Assembly (NCBI GenBank): GCA_029260345.1
Contig: JAJDDK010000002.1
Location: 1-64,000 of the forward strand
From: Phycisphaerales bacterium
GTDB lineage: Bacteria; Planctomycetota; Phycisphaerae; Phycisphaerales; UBA1924
Reading direction: 5' to 3'
DNA length: 64,000 bases
Part shown: one piece after another, positions 1 to 7,861 of the stretch
Layout: the number at the start of each line of letters is the position of its first letter
Numbering within the stretch: the first letter of the stretch is position 1
Notes under the pieces: generated by a model
What the model saw: only the letters and a program-made list of their open reading frames with translations
Told to the model about the DNA's origin: nothing
The model's database searches: none
Translations under genes and position numbers: made by a program

Positions 1-166
1 AACCGCCACCGAGCGTGACCTAGCATGTTCATAGAGAAGTAAACCTCCGCCAGCCACACTTTTTCGTTGGCTGCCGGCCGCCATGCGGCTCGGCGCTGGT
101 CCATCGAGAGAGACCCCGGTTGGCCGTATTCGACCAAGTGCCGCCCAATATAAGGAGGGGCCACGC

Positions 167-373
167 ATGCTTGTCCTATCTCGGAAGATCAACGAGACCA
201 TCATCATCAACGACAACATCGTGATTACGGTAGTCGATATTCGCGGTGATAAAGTGCGACTCGGAATCGACGCTCCGAAGGACGTTCCCGTTCATCGTCA
301 GGAGGTTTACGACGCTATCAAACGCGGCGAAAACGTCGGCGGTGCCCGCCGGGCAGATTCTTCGAACTCTTAA
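167..373 (+). CDS. csrA: Carbon storage regulator CsrA
   Basis: This small RNA-binding regulator is 68 residues long and opens MLVLSRKINETIII, the conserved beginning of the family. The middle carries the GIDAP segment and the tail the conserved VHRQEVYDAI stretch. CsrA dimers bind GGA motifs in mRNA leaders or in sponge RNAs and so control translation of carbon, motility and biofilm genes. I start it at the ATG at 167 because AAGGAGGGG lies at 152-160; a longer frame opens at 83 but has no conserved residues before 167. The HU-like gene follows 14 bases later, so the two are probably co-transcribed. No FliW gene is visible next to it. The last ten residues are not conserved in the family. 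Confidence 0.95.
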   Translation: MLVLSRKINETIIINDNIVITVVDIRGDKVRLGIDAPKDVPVHRQEVYDAIKRGENVGGARRADSSNS

Positions 374-387
374 CAGGGGAGATACCC

Positions 388-726
388 GTGACGACAAATA
401 CCACGACCAGAGCCGCCAAAGGCTTGAGTAAAACCGAAGTGTACACGTCGCTCGCCGAGAGCACCGGACTTACCAAGGCGCAAGTCTCGGAGCTGTTCGA
501 CGCGCTCACCTCGCTGATCGGCAAGAACGTCGGTCCGAATGGTCCGGGCGTCTTTACGCTGCCAGGCCTGCTGAAGATCAAGGTCGCACGCAAGCCGGCC
601 ACTCCGGAGCGCGCGGGCATCAACCCGTTCACCAAGGAAGAGACCGTCTTCAAGGCCAAGCCGGCCCGCAACGTCGTCAAGGTGCGCCCGCTCAAGGGCC
701 TGAAGGACCTCGCGCCGAAGCGCTAA
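388..726 (+). CDS. HU/IHF-family DNA-binding protein
   Basis: The protein has 112 residues and belongs to the bacterial histone-like family, which binds and bends DNA. Residues about 14-50 form the helical dimerisation part (SKTEVYTSLAESTGLTKAQV), followed by beta segments with a GxFTLPGLLKI turn. The arm region is lysine-rich and contains the usual NPFTKEE variant of the NPxTGE loop. The first twelve residues and the basic tail ending in APKR lengthen it beyond the usual 90-95 residues. It starts at a GTG at 388 with GGGGAGA at 376-382. It sits 14 bases behind csrA and is followed by a strong hairpin. Whether it acts as a general nucleoid protein or a planctomycete-specific variant cannot be read from sequence. 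Confidence 0.88.
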   Translation: MTTNTTTRAAKGLSKTEVYTSLAESTGLTKAQVSELFDALTSLIGKNVGPNGPGVFTLPGLLKIKVARKPATPERAGINPFTKEETVFKAKPARNVVKVRPLKGLKDLAPKR

Positions 727-751
727 TCCTGCGATCGCAAAGTCAAAATGA

Positions 752-784
752 AAGCGGACCGGACGTGCATCGTCCGGTCCGCTT
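752..784. terminator. Hairpin terminator between convergent genes
   Basis: A perfect 14-bp stem (752-765 with 771-784) with a TGCAT loop separates the HU-like gene from the convergent lipoprotein gene. A short T-rich stretch follows on the plus strand and A-rich sequence precedes it, so it may serve both directions. Confidence 0.75.
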
Positions 785-820
785 GTCATTTTCAGGTTTG
801 TTGAATCGATCGCCGTGTGA

Positions 821-2005
821 TTACTTCCGTTGGCGACGTCGACCGTCGGGCACGCTGGTCGTCTTGTTCTTGTCACTGTTCGGCGCCGCATTCGGATTCT
901 GCTGCGTCTGGAAAATCACACCATTTCCATTCGCCTGATTCCAAAGCTTCCAAACTCGATCGTCAAGTGTGCCGGAATAGACCCACGGAATGAACCCACG
1001 CTGAAACGCGCTGAGAAGCTCCAGGTCGGTTGGCTTATCGCCTGCCCGGACGGCGAAGAACGCTTCAGTCGTATTCGGATCAACGGTCCACTTTTGCTTG
1101 CTGTCGTGCAGTCGGAAATAGGTCGCCAGCGCCATCCAGGGCATGGAGTTGAGGTAGCGATCATCGAGTTTGCCGTTGTATCCGGGCCAGACGCGCGGCA
1201 TGGCTTCGCCGCCGGCTTTGATGCCTCGAGCACCGAGCCACTGTGAAAAGCGAACAGCCTCGTCGCGGCGATCTGCCTTGCTTGCGACATCCCACCAGAC
1301 TTCTGTGAAGCGGCATTCCTCGATCCACGGTTGGATGAGATCAAACATCGCTTCGCGGTCAGCTTCGACGGAAAAATCCGGGATCGTGTGACCGATGTAG
1401 TTCATGTCACTCGGATCGGGATCGAGGTCAAACCCGGTGTACAGACCGAGCGTGGCGCCGGGGTGAGCATCGAGCCACTTGCGGCAGAACGCCGACAAGC
1501 GATCGCGACGAGCTTCTGACATTGGCAGCCAATGTGAGGCGCTCATGTAGACGCCTTTGCCAGTTTTGGGATCAATTGAGCGATCGCGACCGGCGGGAAG
1601 ATTCAGGATGATTCGCGTGTAGCCGCGCGCCCAGGCGCGATCGAGTTCCCTTTCCAACCACTTGATCGCCTTGGTGTCTTCCTCGGCCCAGCCGGGGTGA
1701 CGCCCATGTGGGTCAGCAGGATTGCCATTAAAGGTGTTAATCATGCGCACCGGGCGGCGGTCAACGTTGAATCCAATCGCTGCGGCCTGCTCAGGAGCGA
1801 CATCAAAAAGCTCAGCCGGTGAGTTGGCGTTGAGTTGCGGCACTTCAGGCGCCGCCTGCGTTGTCTTCGATTCCTTCGAGTCGGCCGGAGCTTTGCGGCT
1901 TCGCGGACCATCTCCTAGCGCCGTGCATGAGGCCAAGACGGCCATTCCGGCGGCGAGGGCAAGGTTGCGAGATGTGAATGTTCGGCGAGCGGTTTGAATC
2001 GTCAT
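821..2005 (-). CDS. Secreted lipoprotein of unknown function, TIM-barrel-like
   Basis: I do not recognise a named family. The protein of about 394 residues starts at the ATG at 2005, which follows a GGAGG on the minus strand; the frame is open further upstream without sense. It begins with an arginine-rich N-region, a hydrophobic stretch and the lipobox LASC, so it should be lipidated at the cysteine near residue 27. The body has alternating helix/strand segments, for example ARGYTRIILNLPAGRD, PGATLGLYTGFDLD and FTEVWWDVASKADRRDE, that look like the strands of a glycosidase-type barrel. No catalytic pair can be assigned. The tail is polar and basic (GRRRQRK). It is transcribed away from the preceding dockerin gene, with a 227-base gap in which I see nothing. 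Confidence 0.6.
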   Translation of the reverse strand: MTIQTARRTFTSRNLALAAGMAVLASCTALGDGPRSRKAPADSKESKTTQAAPEVPQLNANSPAELFDVAPEQAAAIGFNVDRRPVRMINTFNGNPADPHGRHPGWAEEDTKAIKWLERELDRAWARGYTRIILNLPAGRDRSIDPKTGKGVYMSASHWLPMSEARRDRLSAFCRKWLDAHPGATLGLYTGFDLDPDPSDMNYIGHTIPDFSVEADREAMFDLIQPWIEECRFTEVWWDVASKADRRDEAVRFSQWLGARGIKAGGEAMPRVWPGYNGKLDDRYLNSMPWMALATYFRLHDSKQKWTVDPNTTEAFFAVRAGDKPTDLELLSAFQRGFIPWVYSGTLDDRVWKLWNQANGNGVIFQTQQNPNAAPNSDKNKTTSVPDGRRRQRK

Positions 2006-2232
2006 AACGAGCCTCCGTGGGAGGAAAGTGGCACTGAAAACACGCGAGTCGCCAATGCAGCGTCCTCGCTCACGGAGTCTTTGATTCTGTAATTGGTCTA
2101 TCGTGCGCATCAGCCACCACTTCGCGTCAAGGATGAAATTCGTCGCCCCGGTTCAGAGGTCGCCGCGGACCTTCCCGCGCCATTTCCCCAACCGTTACAA
2201 GGTGTAAGTCCAAAGACGCTAGCGCGGCTGAA

Positions 2233-3750
2233 TTATGGGGTCCAGTTGGCGAGGAGGTTTGCGGTGTCCACACCATTGACGTACCCGTCGCCGTTGATGT
2301 CCGCGACACAGCCATTGCACTCACCCCACAGCGACAGCAATGTGGCGAGGTCGGCGCCGTTGACCAGCCCGTCTCCATCGAGATCCGCCAGTTGCGACAT
2401 GTTGTAGATCTGCGTGTCGTCGGTGTCGATCTTGCCGTCGTTGTTGAGGTCGTACAGGCTGAAGTTTTCACCAAAATTCGGGACCATCACAATGCCATTT
2501 GCGATCCCGTCGGCGTCCTGCGGCGTGCCGTCGAGTTCGCCGATTGCCGCTTCAAGAATCGTCTCATCGAGTTCGTTCGAAGCGCCGTCGTGATTCAGAT
2601 CCGCGAAATGCCAGTCAAAGCCCAAGTCCGTCCAAACGTACAGTCCAGATTGAATTGAGCTGTACGTGGTGCCGACAATGGCCGTTGCGGTCCATTGCGT
2701 TGGATCAAGGAACTGGCGCAGCTCCATTTCAATCTGCGGAAGGTTGGGAAAACTCGGGCTGATCCAGTCAAGCACAAGCGGGAAGACGACGGGATCATTA
2801 AAAATTGGTCCGCAGCAACCACTGGCCGCCAGCGCGAGATCACGCAGCATCTCGTGAACGCTGGCGTGATTGCTGACGATGCCATCGAGCGGTTGTTGCG
2901 ATTGGCCGGCCAGCATTGCCGCGCCTTCGGCGTCGAGCGGGAACACCAGCGAAACAACCGTTCGATCCATGCTTGGGTCATGTTGAAAGAGGAGATCGAT
3001 TTCGGGGTCATACAGGCCGAAATCGCTGCCGCCGAAGACGCCGGAATAGGAGGCCGTGGCTTGCATGCGCTCCAGGAAACGGCCGCGCACGATCATGGAT
3101 TCGCCCGACTCGAAGATGCCGTTTCCGTTGCCGACTTCCTGACGAACAACAGGTTGAAAGCAGCCGCAGAACACGAATGTCATTTCCGCGCCCGAACGCT
3201 CAAACTGCGGCGATGACTGAAACACGCCGTCGTAGTCATCAGTGCTGTGCGCAACGCGGGCGCCGATTGGCCCGGAGGGGAGTCCGCCAAAGCGCCCGGC
3301 GTTGGCAAGAAAACGGAAGGTGGCGGTGTTTTCAAGTTCGCCGCCGGAGTCAATGTTGTTGTCGAGGTCGATTTCGATGAACCCGTACACAGGCCGGTCA
3401 CCAAACTTGTACGGATCGAAAGCAGCCGCGCCGAGCCCGAGGGGGCCGGGCGGGTTGAAGAGTCCTCGAAGCGTCAGGTCGATGCGAACCAAATGCGCCT
3501 CTGCCGGATCAACCGCTTGTCCGGTGTACGGATTGGTTGCCGGGTTTGCCGCTTCCCATGCAGAGAATCGCAACGACAACAGGTCCGGCAGGGCGTCAAC
3601 GTTGATGTGCTGAGAGCCTGCGTCATCCGTTTCGCGGATGGTCTGGTCGCCGGGGAAATCCGTCCATTCGATGTATCCGTCAGAAGCGAGGACCGTGGCG
3701 CTCAAGAGCAGCGAACCAAAGAGGCCGAATGTCGCGCTGAGCGTTCTCAC
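2233..3750 (-). CDS. Secreted protein with C-terminal dockerin-like repeats
   Basis: This exported protein of 505 residues has a signal peptide (cut probably after TVLA) and a long middle part without recognisable domain. The last ~110 residues hold four Asp/Asn-Gly calcium loops: DLNHDGASNELD, DLNNDGKIDTDD, DLDGDGLVNGAD and DINGDGYVNGVD, the last two each followed by a leucine-rich helix ending in W. This is the planctomycete form of the type I dockerin repeat; a partner cohesin is not visible here. It starts with GTG at 3750, and its first bases overlap the stop of the sigma54-type regulator (GTGA), so the two are translationally coupled. It is the last gene of the prepilin, kinase and regulator operon and may be an output or the sensed surface component. 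Confidence 0.8.
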   Translation of the reverse strand: MRTLSATFGLFGSLLLSATVLASDGYIEWTDFPGDQTIRETDDAGSQHINVDALPDLLSLRFSAWEAANPATNPYTGQAVDPAEAHLVRIDLTLRGLFNPPGPLGLGAAAFDPYKFGDRPVYGFIEIDLDNNIDSGGELENTATFRFLANAGRFGGLPSGPIGARVAHSTDDYDGVFQSSPQFERSGAEMTFVFCGCFQPVVRQEVGNGNGIFESGESMIVRGRFLERMQATASYSGVFGGSDFGLYDPEIDLLFQHDPSMDRTVVSLVFPLDAEGAAMLAGQSQQPLDGIVSNHASVHEMLRDLALAASGCCGPIFNDPVVFPLVLDWISPSFPNLPQIEMELRQFLDPTQWTATAIVGTTYSSIQSGLYVWTDLGFDWHFADLNHDGASNELDETILEAAIGELDGTPQDADGIANGIVMVPNFGENFSLYDLNNDGKIDTDDTQIYNMSQLADLDGDGLVNGADLATLLSLWGECNGCVADINGDGYVNGVDTANLLANWTP

Positions 3751-5234
3751 CGCGCCACCTCCTGTACGAAATCCTCAAGACCGCACCGTTCGATGCGATA
3801 TCGGAAACTGGAACGGTTCATGCCGACGAGGCGAGCGGCTTTGGACACATTGCCCTGCGCTTCGACCAGCGCCTGGCGGATGAGTTCCTTTTCAACTTCG
3901 TCGATGGTGTGAAGGCCGCGATCGAAGTCAAACACAATGTGACCGTTGGCGTCCGCTTTGGCAGCGGCGGGTGAGGTTTGGACGGATGGCATCGGTGTTC
4001 GCAGGCCAAGTCCCAAATCTGTCTCAGTGATGACTTCGTCATGGCACAGCATGACGGCGCGCTGAATCACGTTAATCAATTCTCGAACGTTGCCGGGCCA
4101 GGCGTGATTCTTGAGCGCGATCGCGGCTTCGTCGCCAAACGTCGCGCCGGGACGGGCGTATTCGCGCGCGACTTGTTCAAGCATTGAATTGGCCAGAAGC
4201 ACGACATCTTCATCGCGTTCTCGCAGTGGCGGGATCACAATGGTGAAAGCGCTCAGGCGATAGAAAAGATCCCGCCGGAATCGGCCGGCTTCGATTTGCT
4301 TCTCAAGGAGTTGATTTGTCGCCGCAATGACGCGGGCGCGCACATGGCGCACTTTCGAACCGCCCACGCGCCGGAACGAGCCTTCCTCAAGCACGAGCAA
4401 GAGTTTGGCTTGCAATTCCAGCGGCATCTCGCCGATCTCATCGAGGAAGATCGTGCCGCCCTCGGCAAGTTCGAACAGTCCGGCTTTGGCGGTCTTGGCG
4501 TCGGTGAAGGCGCCTTTCTCGTGCCCGAACAGTTCGCTTTCGACCAGCGCGGGTGGAAGCGCTGAACAATTCACATGAACGAACGGAGTGTCGTCACGAT
4601 TGTCGGTGTTGTTTGTCGCTTTCGACTTCATCCGTTCGTGGCGATCGTGGATGTACCGCGCAAGCAGCCCTTTGCCGACGCCGGTTTCACCGAGCAGAAG
4701 AATGGTTGTGAGTTGCCGCGCCGCAGAGGCCCCGGGGGCGGCGATCGGAATCTCAGCGAAACGATCGGCGATGGTCAGCGTTTCCAGCCAGGCTTCGCTT
4801 TGTCCGATGACGCCGCGCGATTCGAGGCGGCGCTGTTCGAGGCGCTGGTACAGAGCAAGGCGCGAACGCACGCGGCGCTGCTCGAGCGCGCGTTCAATGA
4901 TGATGCTTAACTCTTCGAGGCTGATTGGCTTTTGGAGGTAATCGTCGGCGCCGAGTTTCATGGCTTCGACGGCGTTCTCGACGGTGCCGTAGGCGGTCAT
5001 CACGATGATGGCGCCTTCGAAGCCTTCGGCCCGGAGTTTCTTGACCAGTTCGACGCCGTTGTCGCCGTCGAGATTGACGTCGGTCAGGATGAGATCGAAT
5101 TCGACATCGCGGGTCAGTCGCCACGCATCGGTGGCGCAGTCCGATTCGGCCACGTCATGGCCAGCCCTGGAAAGGCTTCGCACGATTGAGAACCGCAGGT
5201 TCTCCTCATCCTCGATGGTGAGAATTTTCGCCAC
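3747..5234 (-). CDS. Sigma54-dependent response regulator, NtrC family
   Basis: The 495-residue protein has the three NtrC domains. The receiver domain (about 1-120) carries the acidic pair near residue 8, the phospho-acceptor Asp52 in LILTD, and Lys102 in LQKP. The AAA+ domain has Walker A GETGVGKG near 182, the sigma54-contact loop near 241 and Walker B IFLDEIGE near 262. The C-terminus holds a Fis-type helix-turn-helix ([20 protein letters not shown]). The contact loop reads GAFTDA instead of GAFTGA, a variant known in some activators. It overlaps the upstream kinase gene by 29 bases and the downstream dockerin gene by 4. As a sigma54 activator it is the natural candidate to drive the sigma54 promoter at 7835, about 2.6 kb from its start codon and on the other side of its own operon. 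Confidence 0.93.
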   Translation of the reverse strand: MAKILTIEDEENLRFSIVRSLSRAGHDVAESDCATDAWRLTRDVEFDLILTDVNLDGDNGVELVKKLRAEGFEGAIIVMTAYGTVENAVEAMKLGADDYLQKPISLEELSIIIERALEQRRVRSRLALYQRLEQRRLESRGVIGQSEAWLETLTIADRFAEIPIAAPGASAARQLTTILLLGETGVGKGLLARYIHDRHERMKSKATNNTDNRDDTPFVHVNCSALPPALVESELFGHEKGAFTDAKTAKAGLFELAEGGTIFLDEIGEMPLELQAKLLLVLEEGSFRRVGGSKVRHVRARVIAATNQLLEKQIEAGRFRRDLFYRLSAFTIVIPPLRERDEDVVLLANSMLEQVAREYARPGATFGDEAAIALKNHAWPGNVRELINVIQRAVMLCHDEVITETDLGLGLRTPMPSVQTSPAAAKADANGHIVFDFDRGLHTIDEVEKELIRQALVEAQGNVSKAARLVGMNRSSFRYRIERCGLEDFVQEVAR

Positions 5235-6729
5235 TGATTACACCATTCAGGTGTTCGCCTGAAGTCTCCGTAGGTTCCACTTTAGGCTGTTCGAGTGGCA
5301 GAACGACGACGAAAGAGGCTCCCAGAGCGGTTTCCTCTGCCGGACCCGCGATTTCCGGCGGCTCCACGAAGATCTTTCCGTAATGACCGCGAACGACCTG
5401 CTGAGCAACTGCAAGGCCGATGCCATGACCGTCGGGCTTGGTCGTAAAGTTCGCCGTAAACACCTTTTCGACGAGATGCGGCGGGACGCCGGGACCGTGA
5501 TCTTTGATTCGGATTCGCCAGGATTCTGAATCGCCGTTTTTATGGGCTTCAAAGTGAACGGTCGATCCCCGCGGCGACATTTCGATCGCGTTGGAGAGGA
5601 TGGCGACGATGGCTTGCTCGAGATGCCGCGCGTCGTAGACCGCGTGCTGAGGCGCCTGCGTGAATTCAGAGGCGATTTCGACGCCTTTGGTCTGTGCCAT
5701 CGCACGATGGGAATCCGCGATGCCGGCGAGCCAGGGGTGAACCTCGTTCCGTGTCGGTTCGATGCGGAGCGGCGTTGTGCTTTGGAGGAGTTCCTTCAGC
5801 CAGCGTTCGAACTTGTCCACCGTCGAAATGATCCGGTCCTGCGTTGAGCGGATGTCGCTGGAGGGGGGCGATTCGGCGCGTGCGACTTCAGCCAGTCCGC
5901 GGATGCCCGCGAGTGGGTTGCGAATGTTGTGCGCTAGGCGGCGAATGACCTCGCCGGCGGCGGCGAGACGTTCCTTTTCGACGCGTTCGCGCTGCATTTC
6001 GTCGATGAGGCCGGCCATGTCGTTGACCTCGGCGCTGAGCCGCGCGAATTCGTCGCGACCATGCACGTCAATGCGGTGGGCGTAATCACCGGCGCCGATG
6101 CGCACCGCGGCGCGGCGGAGTTCTTTGATTGGTCGCAAAATCCAGCGCCGCACGAGGATGAGCCCCAGCACACAGGTCATCAGGGCGAGCAGCAGTCCAA
6201 ACGCCAGGACGATGAGGAGTTGATTCCAGATTTGTTCGCCGTGAGAGACGGCGAGCTGCGCATCGGCGAGCGCTCGGTTGATGACGCGCTGAATCAGTGT
6301 GGCGTCTTCGCGCAGTTCGGATTGAATCAACTCGCGATCGAAGGCTCCGTTCTCAGCGACCGTTCGCAAGTCCTGCGAGGCGCGCGTCATTCTGGCTTCA
6401 ACGGTTCGGGCGGCGCCGGCGCCAAGTCGCTTTCGCGAAAGTTCGTCGTTGAGCAGCGCGTCCATTTCTCGCTGGATGTCGTCAGCGAGGCGCCCGAGGC
6501 GCTCGGCTCGAATAGCGGCAGGACCAGCGTCAGAGGCGAGTGTGACTTCGCCCTGCGTGACGGAACGCTTCAGGTCGTCAAGGTTGGTGAGGACTGACGC
6601 AGTCGCCTGAAACGGGTCTGACAATTCCCGCTGAAACAGCGAAACCGACCAGAGGGCGGCGCCGACACTCACCACGACGCTGAAGCCGATGAGGCTAATC
6701 AGGATCGCAAACTTGCGTTGGATCGACAT
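5206..6729 (-). CDS. Membrane sensor histidine kinase, NtrB-like
   Basis: The 507-residue protein has a first membrane segment at about 8-30, an extracytoplasmic helical sensor region of ~140 residues, and a second membrane segment at about 171-193. A HAMP linker (about 195-247) follows. The H-box is RRLAHNIRNPLAGIRGL with the phosphorylated His267. The ATPase domain carries the G1 box DHGPGVPP, an F-box region and the G2 motif GHGIGLAVAQQ. It overlaps the response regulator by 29 bases and is therefore its cognate kinase. The sensor region has no PAS domain and looks like a four-helix bundle as in chemoreceptors, so the signal is probably outside the cytoplasmic membrane. The gene follows the prepilin gene after 21 bases. 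Confidence 0.92.
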   Translation of the reverse strand: MSIQRKFAILISLIGFSVVVSVGAALWSVSLFQRELSDPFQATASVLTNLDDLKRSVTQGEVTLASDAGPAAIRAERLGRLADDIQREMDALLNDELSRKRLGAGAARTVEARMTRASQDLRTVAENGAFDRELIQSELREDATLIQRVINRALADAQLAVSHGEQIWNQLLIVLAFGLLLALMTCVLGLILVRRWILRPIKELRRAAVRIGAGDYAHRIDVHGRDEFARLSAEVNDMAGLIDEMQRERVEKERLAAAGEVIRRLAHNIRNPLAGIRGLAEVARAESPPSSDIRSTQDRIISTVDKFERWLKELLQSTTPLRIEPTRNEVHPWLAGIADSHRAMAQTKGVEIASEFTQAPQHAVYDARHLEQAIVAILSNAIEMSPRGSTVHFEAHKNGDSESWRIRIKDHGPGVPPHLVEKVFTANFTTKPDGHGIGLAVAQQVVRGHYGKIFVEPPEIAGPAEETALGASFVVVLPLEQPKVEPTETSGEHLNGVISGENSHHRG

Positions 6730-6750
6730 GGGCTACTCAGTTGCACCGAA

Positions 6751-7584
6751 TCAATTCGGCGCGAAGCCCCATTGCCAGCCGGCCTCCTCAAGCGGTTGGC
6801 GTGAGGACAGAACATGCCCCCCTATGAATGCCACATTGACCGATCCGTTGTGTCGCTTGCCGGGGAACCAGAATCGGTCGTTGCCATACAAGTATTGCAT
6901 GTCCAGCGTTGGCGTACTGAACTGCGGCGTGTTCACGCCATTCGCCAGCGCGTGGGCGCCGTCCACATCCCACAGAAGAGGGACGTCCGGCGATTCCATA
7001 ATCTCGTGCGTCAGCAGTACGGGTTCTGATTGAATGCCCCAAGGCGCCGTCACCTCAATTCGATTCAGCCGTGCGTTGAAGCCATAGGAGACATTCTGGG
7101 CTGGTCCAATTGACCCCGCGTCGGTGCAAGGCACGTTTCGTGAAATGGTCATGGCGCCGGCGACTTCGGAGCAGCGCATATGGTCGAGCGACTCTCCCGG
7201 TTCAATGGTCACTTGGGCCTGATCACCGTGCGACCAGAATTCATCAATGCCATATTCACTTTCCTGAAACGTGGAGATTCGGAAGCGATTGTTGTGTTGA
7301 GCGTCGGCGCCGCGCGAAGGGTGTATCGCGGGGTCGGCGAAGAGTGCAAAATCAAATGCCACATTCCGAAGCGCCGCTTGGCACTTGAAGCCGCGTGCGG
7401 ACCCAATGGTGCGCTGCAGCGCGGGCGCCAGCAATGAGAGCAGCACCCCGATGATGGCGACCGTGACCATGAGTTCCACGAGGGTGAACCCAAGCGACGG
7501 GCTCGACTGTGAACGAACACCGGCCTGCCCTCGCTGGGCGGGCAAGACAGCTCGAGCTCGAGATGTCGAGGTCGTGACAGTCAC
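6751..7584 (-). CDS. Prepilin-type protein, planctomycete pseudopilin
   Basis: This is a type IV pilin/type II pseudopilin-like protein of about 277 residues. A basic, unusually long leader (about 33 residues) ends at the peptidase site SLG/FTLVELMV, with the conserved Glu at mature position 5, followed by the hydrophobic helix VAIIGVLLSLLAPAL. The C-terminal part has the motif FIGGHV, as in the family with an H-X9-DG signature that is expanded in planctomycetes. The frame is open to a TTG at 7617; I prefer the GTG at 7584 because GGAGG lies 11 bases before it. It is the first gene of the operon with kinase, sigma54 activator and dockerin protein, so the signalling pair may watch the cell surface or its secretion machine. 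Confidence 0.8.
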   Translation of the reverse strand: MTVTTSTSRARAVLPAQRGQAGVRSQSSPSLGFTLVELMVTVAIIGVLLSLLAPALQRTIGSARGFKCQAALRNVAFDFALFADPAIHPSRGADAQHNNRFRISTFQESEYGIDEFWSHGDQAQVTIEPGESLDHMRCSEVAGAMTISRNVPCTDAGSIGPAQNVSYGFNARLNRIEVTAPWGIQSEPVLLTHEIMESPDVPLLWDVDGAHALANGVNTPQFSTPTLDMQYLYGNDRFWFPGKRHNGSVNVAFIGGHVLSSRQPLEEAGWQWGFAPN

Positions 7585-7701
7585 TGGACACGTGTCCTCC
7601 AAAGGAGAGAGCGACAACCGTGGTCGAGTTCGCGCCCATTATTGCACGAGTTGCGGTGAATTGTTCCACCACTTGGCGATTTCCGGGCCCCTGTGTGAAT
7701 C

Positions 7702-7719
7702 TGGCGAAAGTTTCGGCCA
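7702..7719. promoter_or_regulatory. Candidate enhancer-type inverted repeat
   Basis: TGGCGAAA-G-TTTCGGCCA is a near-perfect inverted repeat with one extra base in the right arm. It lies about 115-130 bases upstream of the sigma54 promoter and between it and the operon for a sigma54 activator. That is the usual distance for an activator binding site. The assignment rests only on symmetry and position. Confidence 0.4.
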
Positions 7720-7834
7720 CAATTTCAGGCGATCTGGGGGGTGTTCGTCGGATTCGAGTCGCGGCGGGGCGCCGATTGGCACGTCGTGAAGGCAGGTCGG
7801 GGAAATCGTGAACTTACGGAAAGGAAATTTTGGT

Positions 7835-7851
7835 TTGGCACGAGTCTTGCA
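7835..7851 (+). promoter_or_regulatory. Sigma54 (RpoN) promoter
   Basis: The sequence TTGGCACG-AGTC-TTGCA matches the sigma54 consensus TGGCACG-N4-TTGCA at every fixed position, with the -24 GG at 7837-7838 and the -12 GC at 7849-7850, ten bases apart. It points to the right, away from the sigma54-activator operon, and predicts a start near 7862. No protein gene lies on the plus strand before the convergent mfd. Confidence 0.8.
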
Positions 7852-7861
7852 ATTCGCCTAG

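Noticed and set aside
7777-7795. Second TTGGCACG upstream of the sigma54 promoter
   Set aside because: There is no GC at the -12 position, so it is not a complete promoter.
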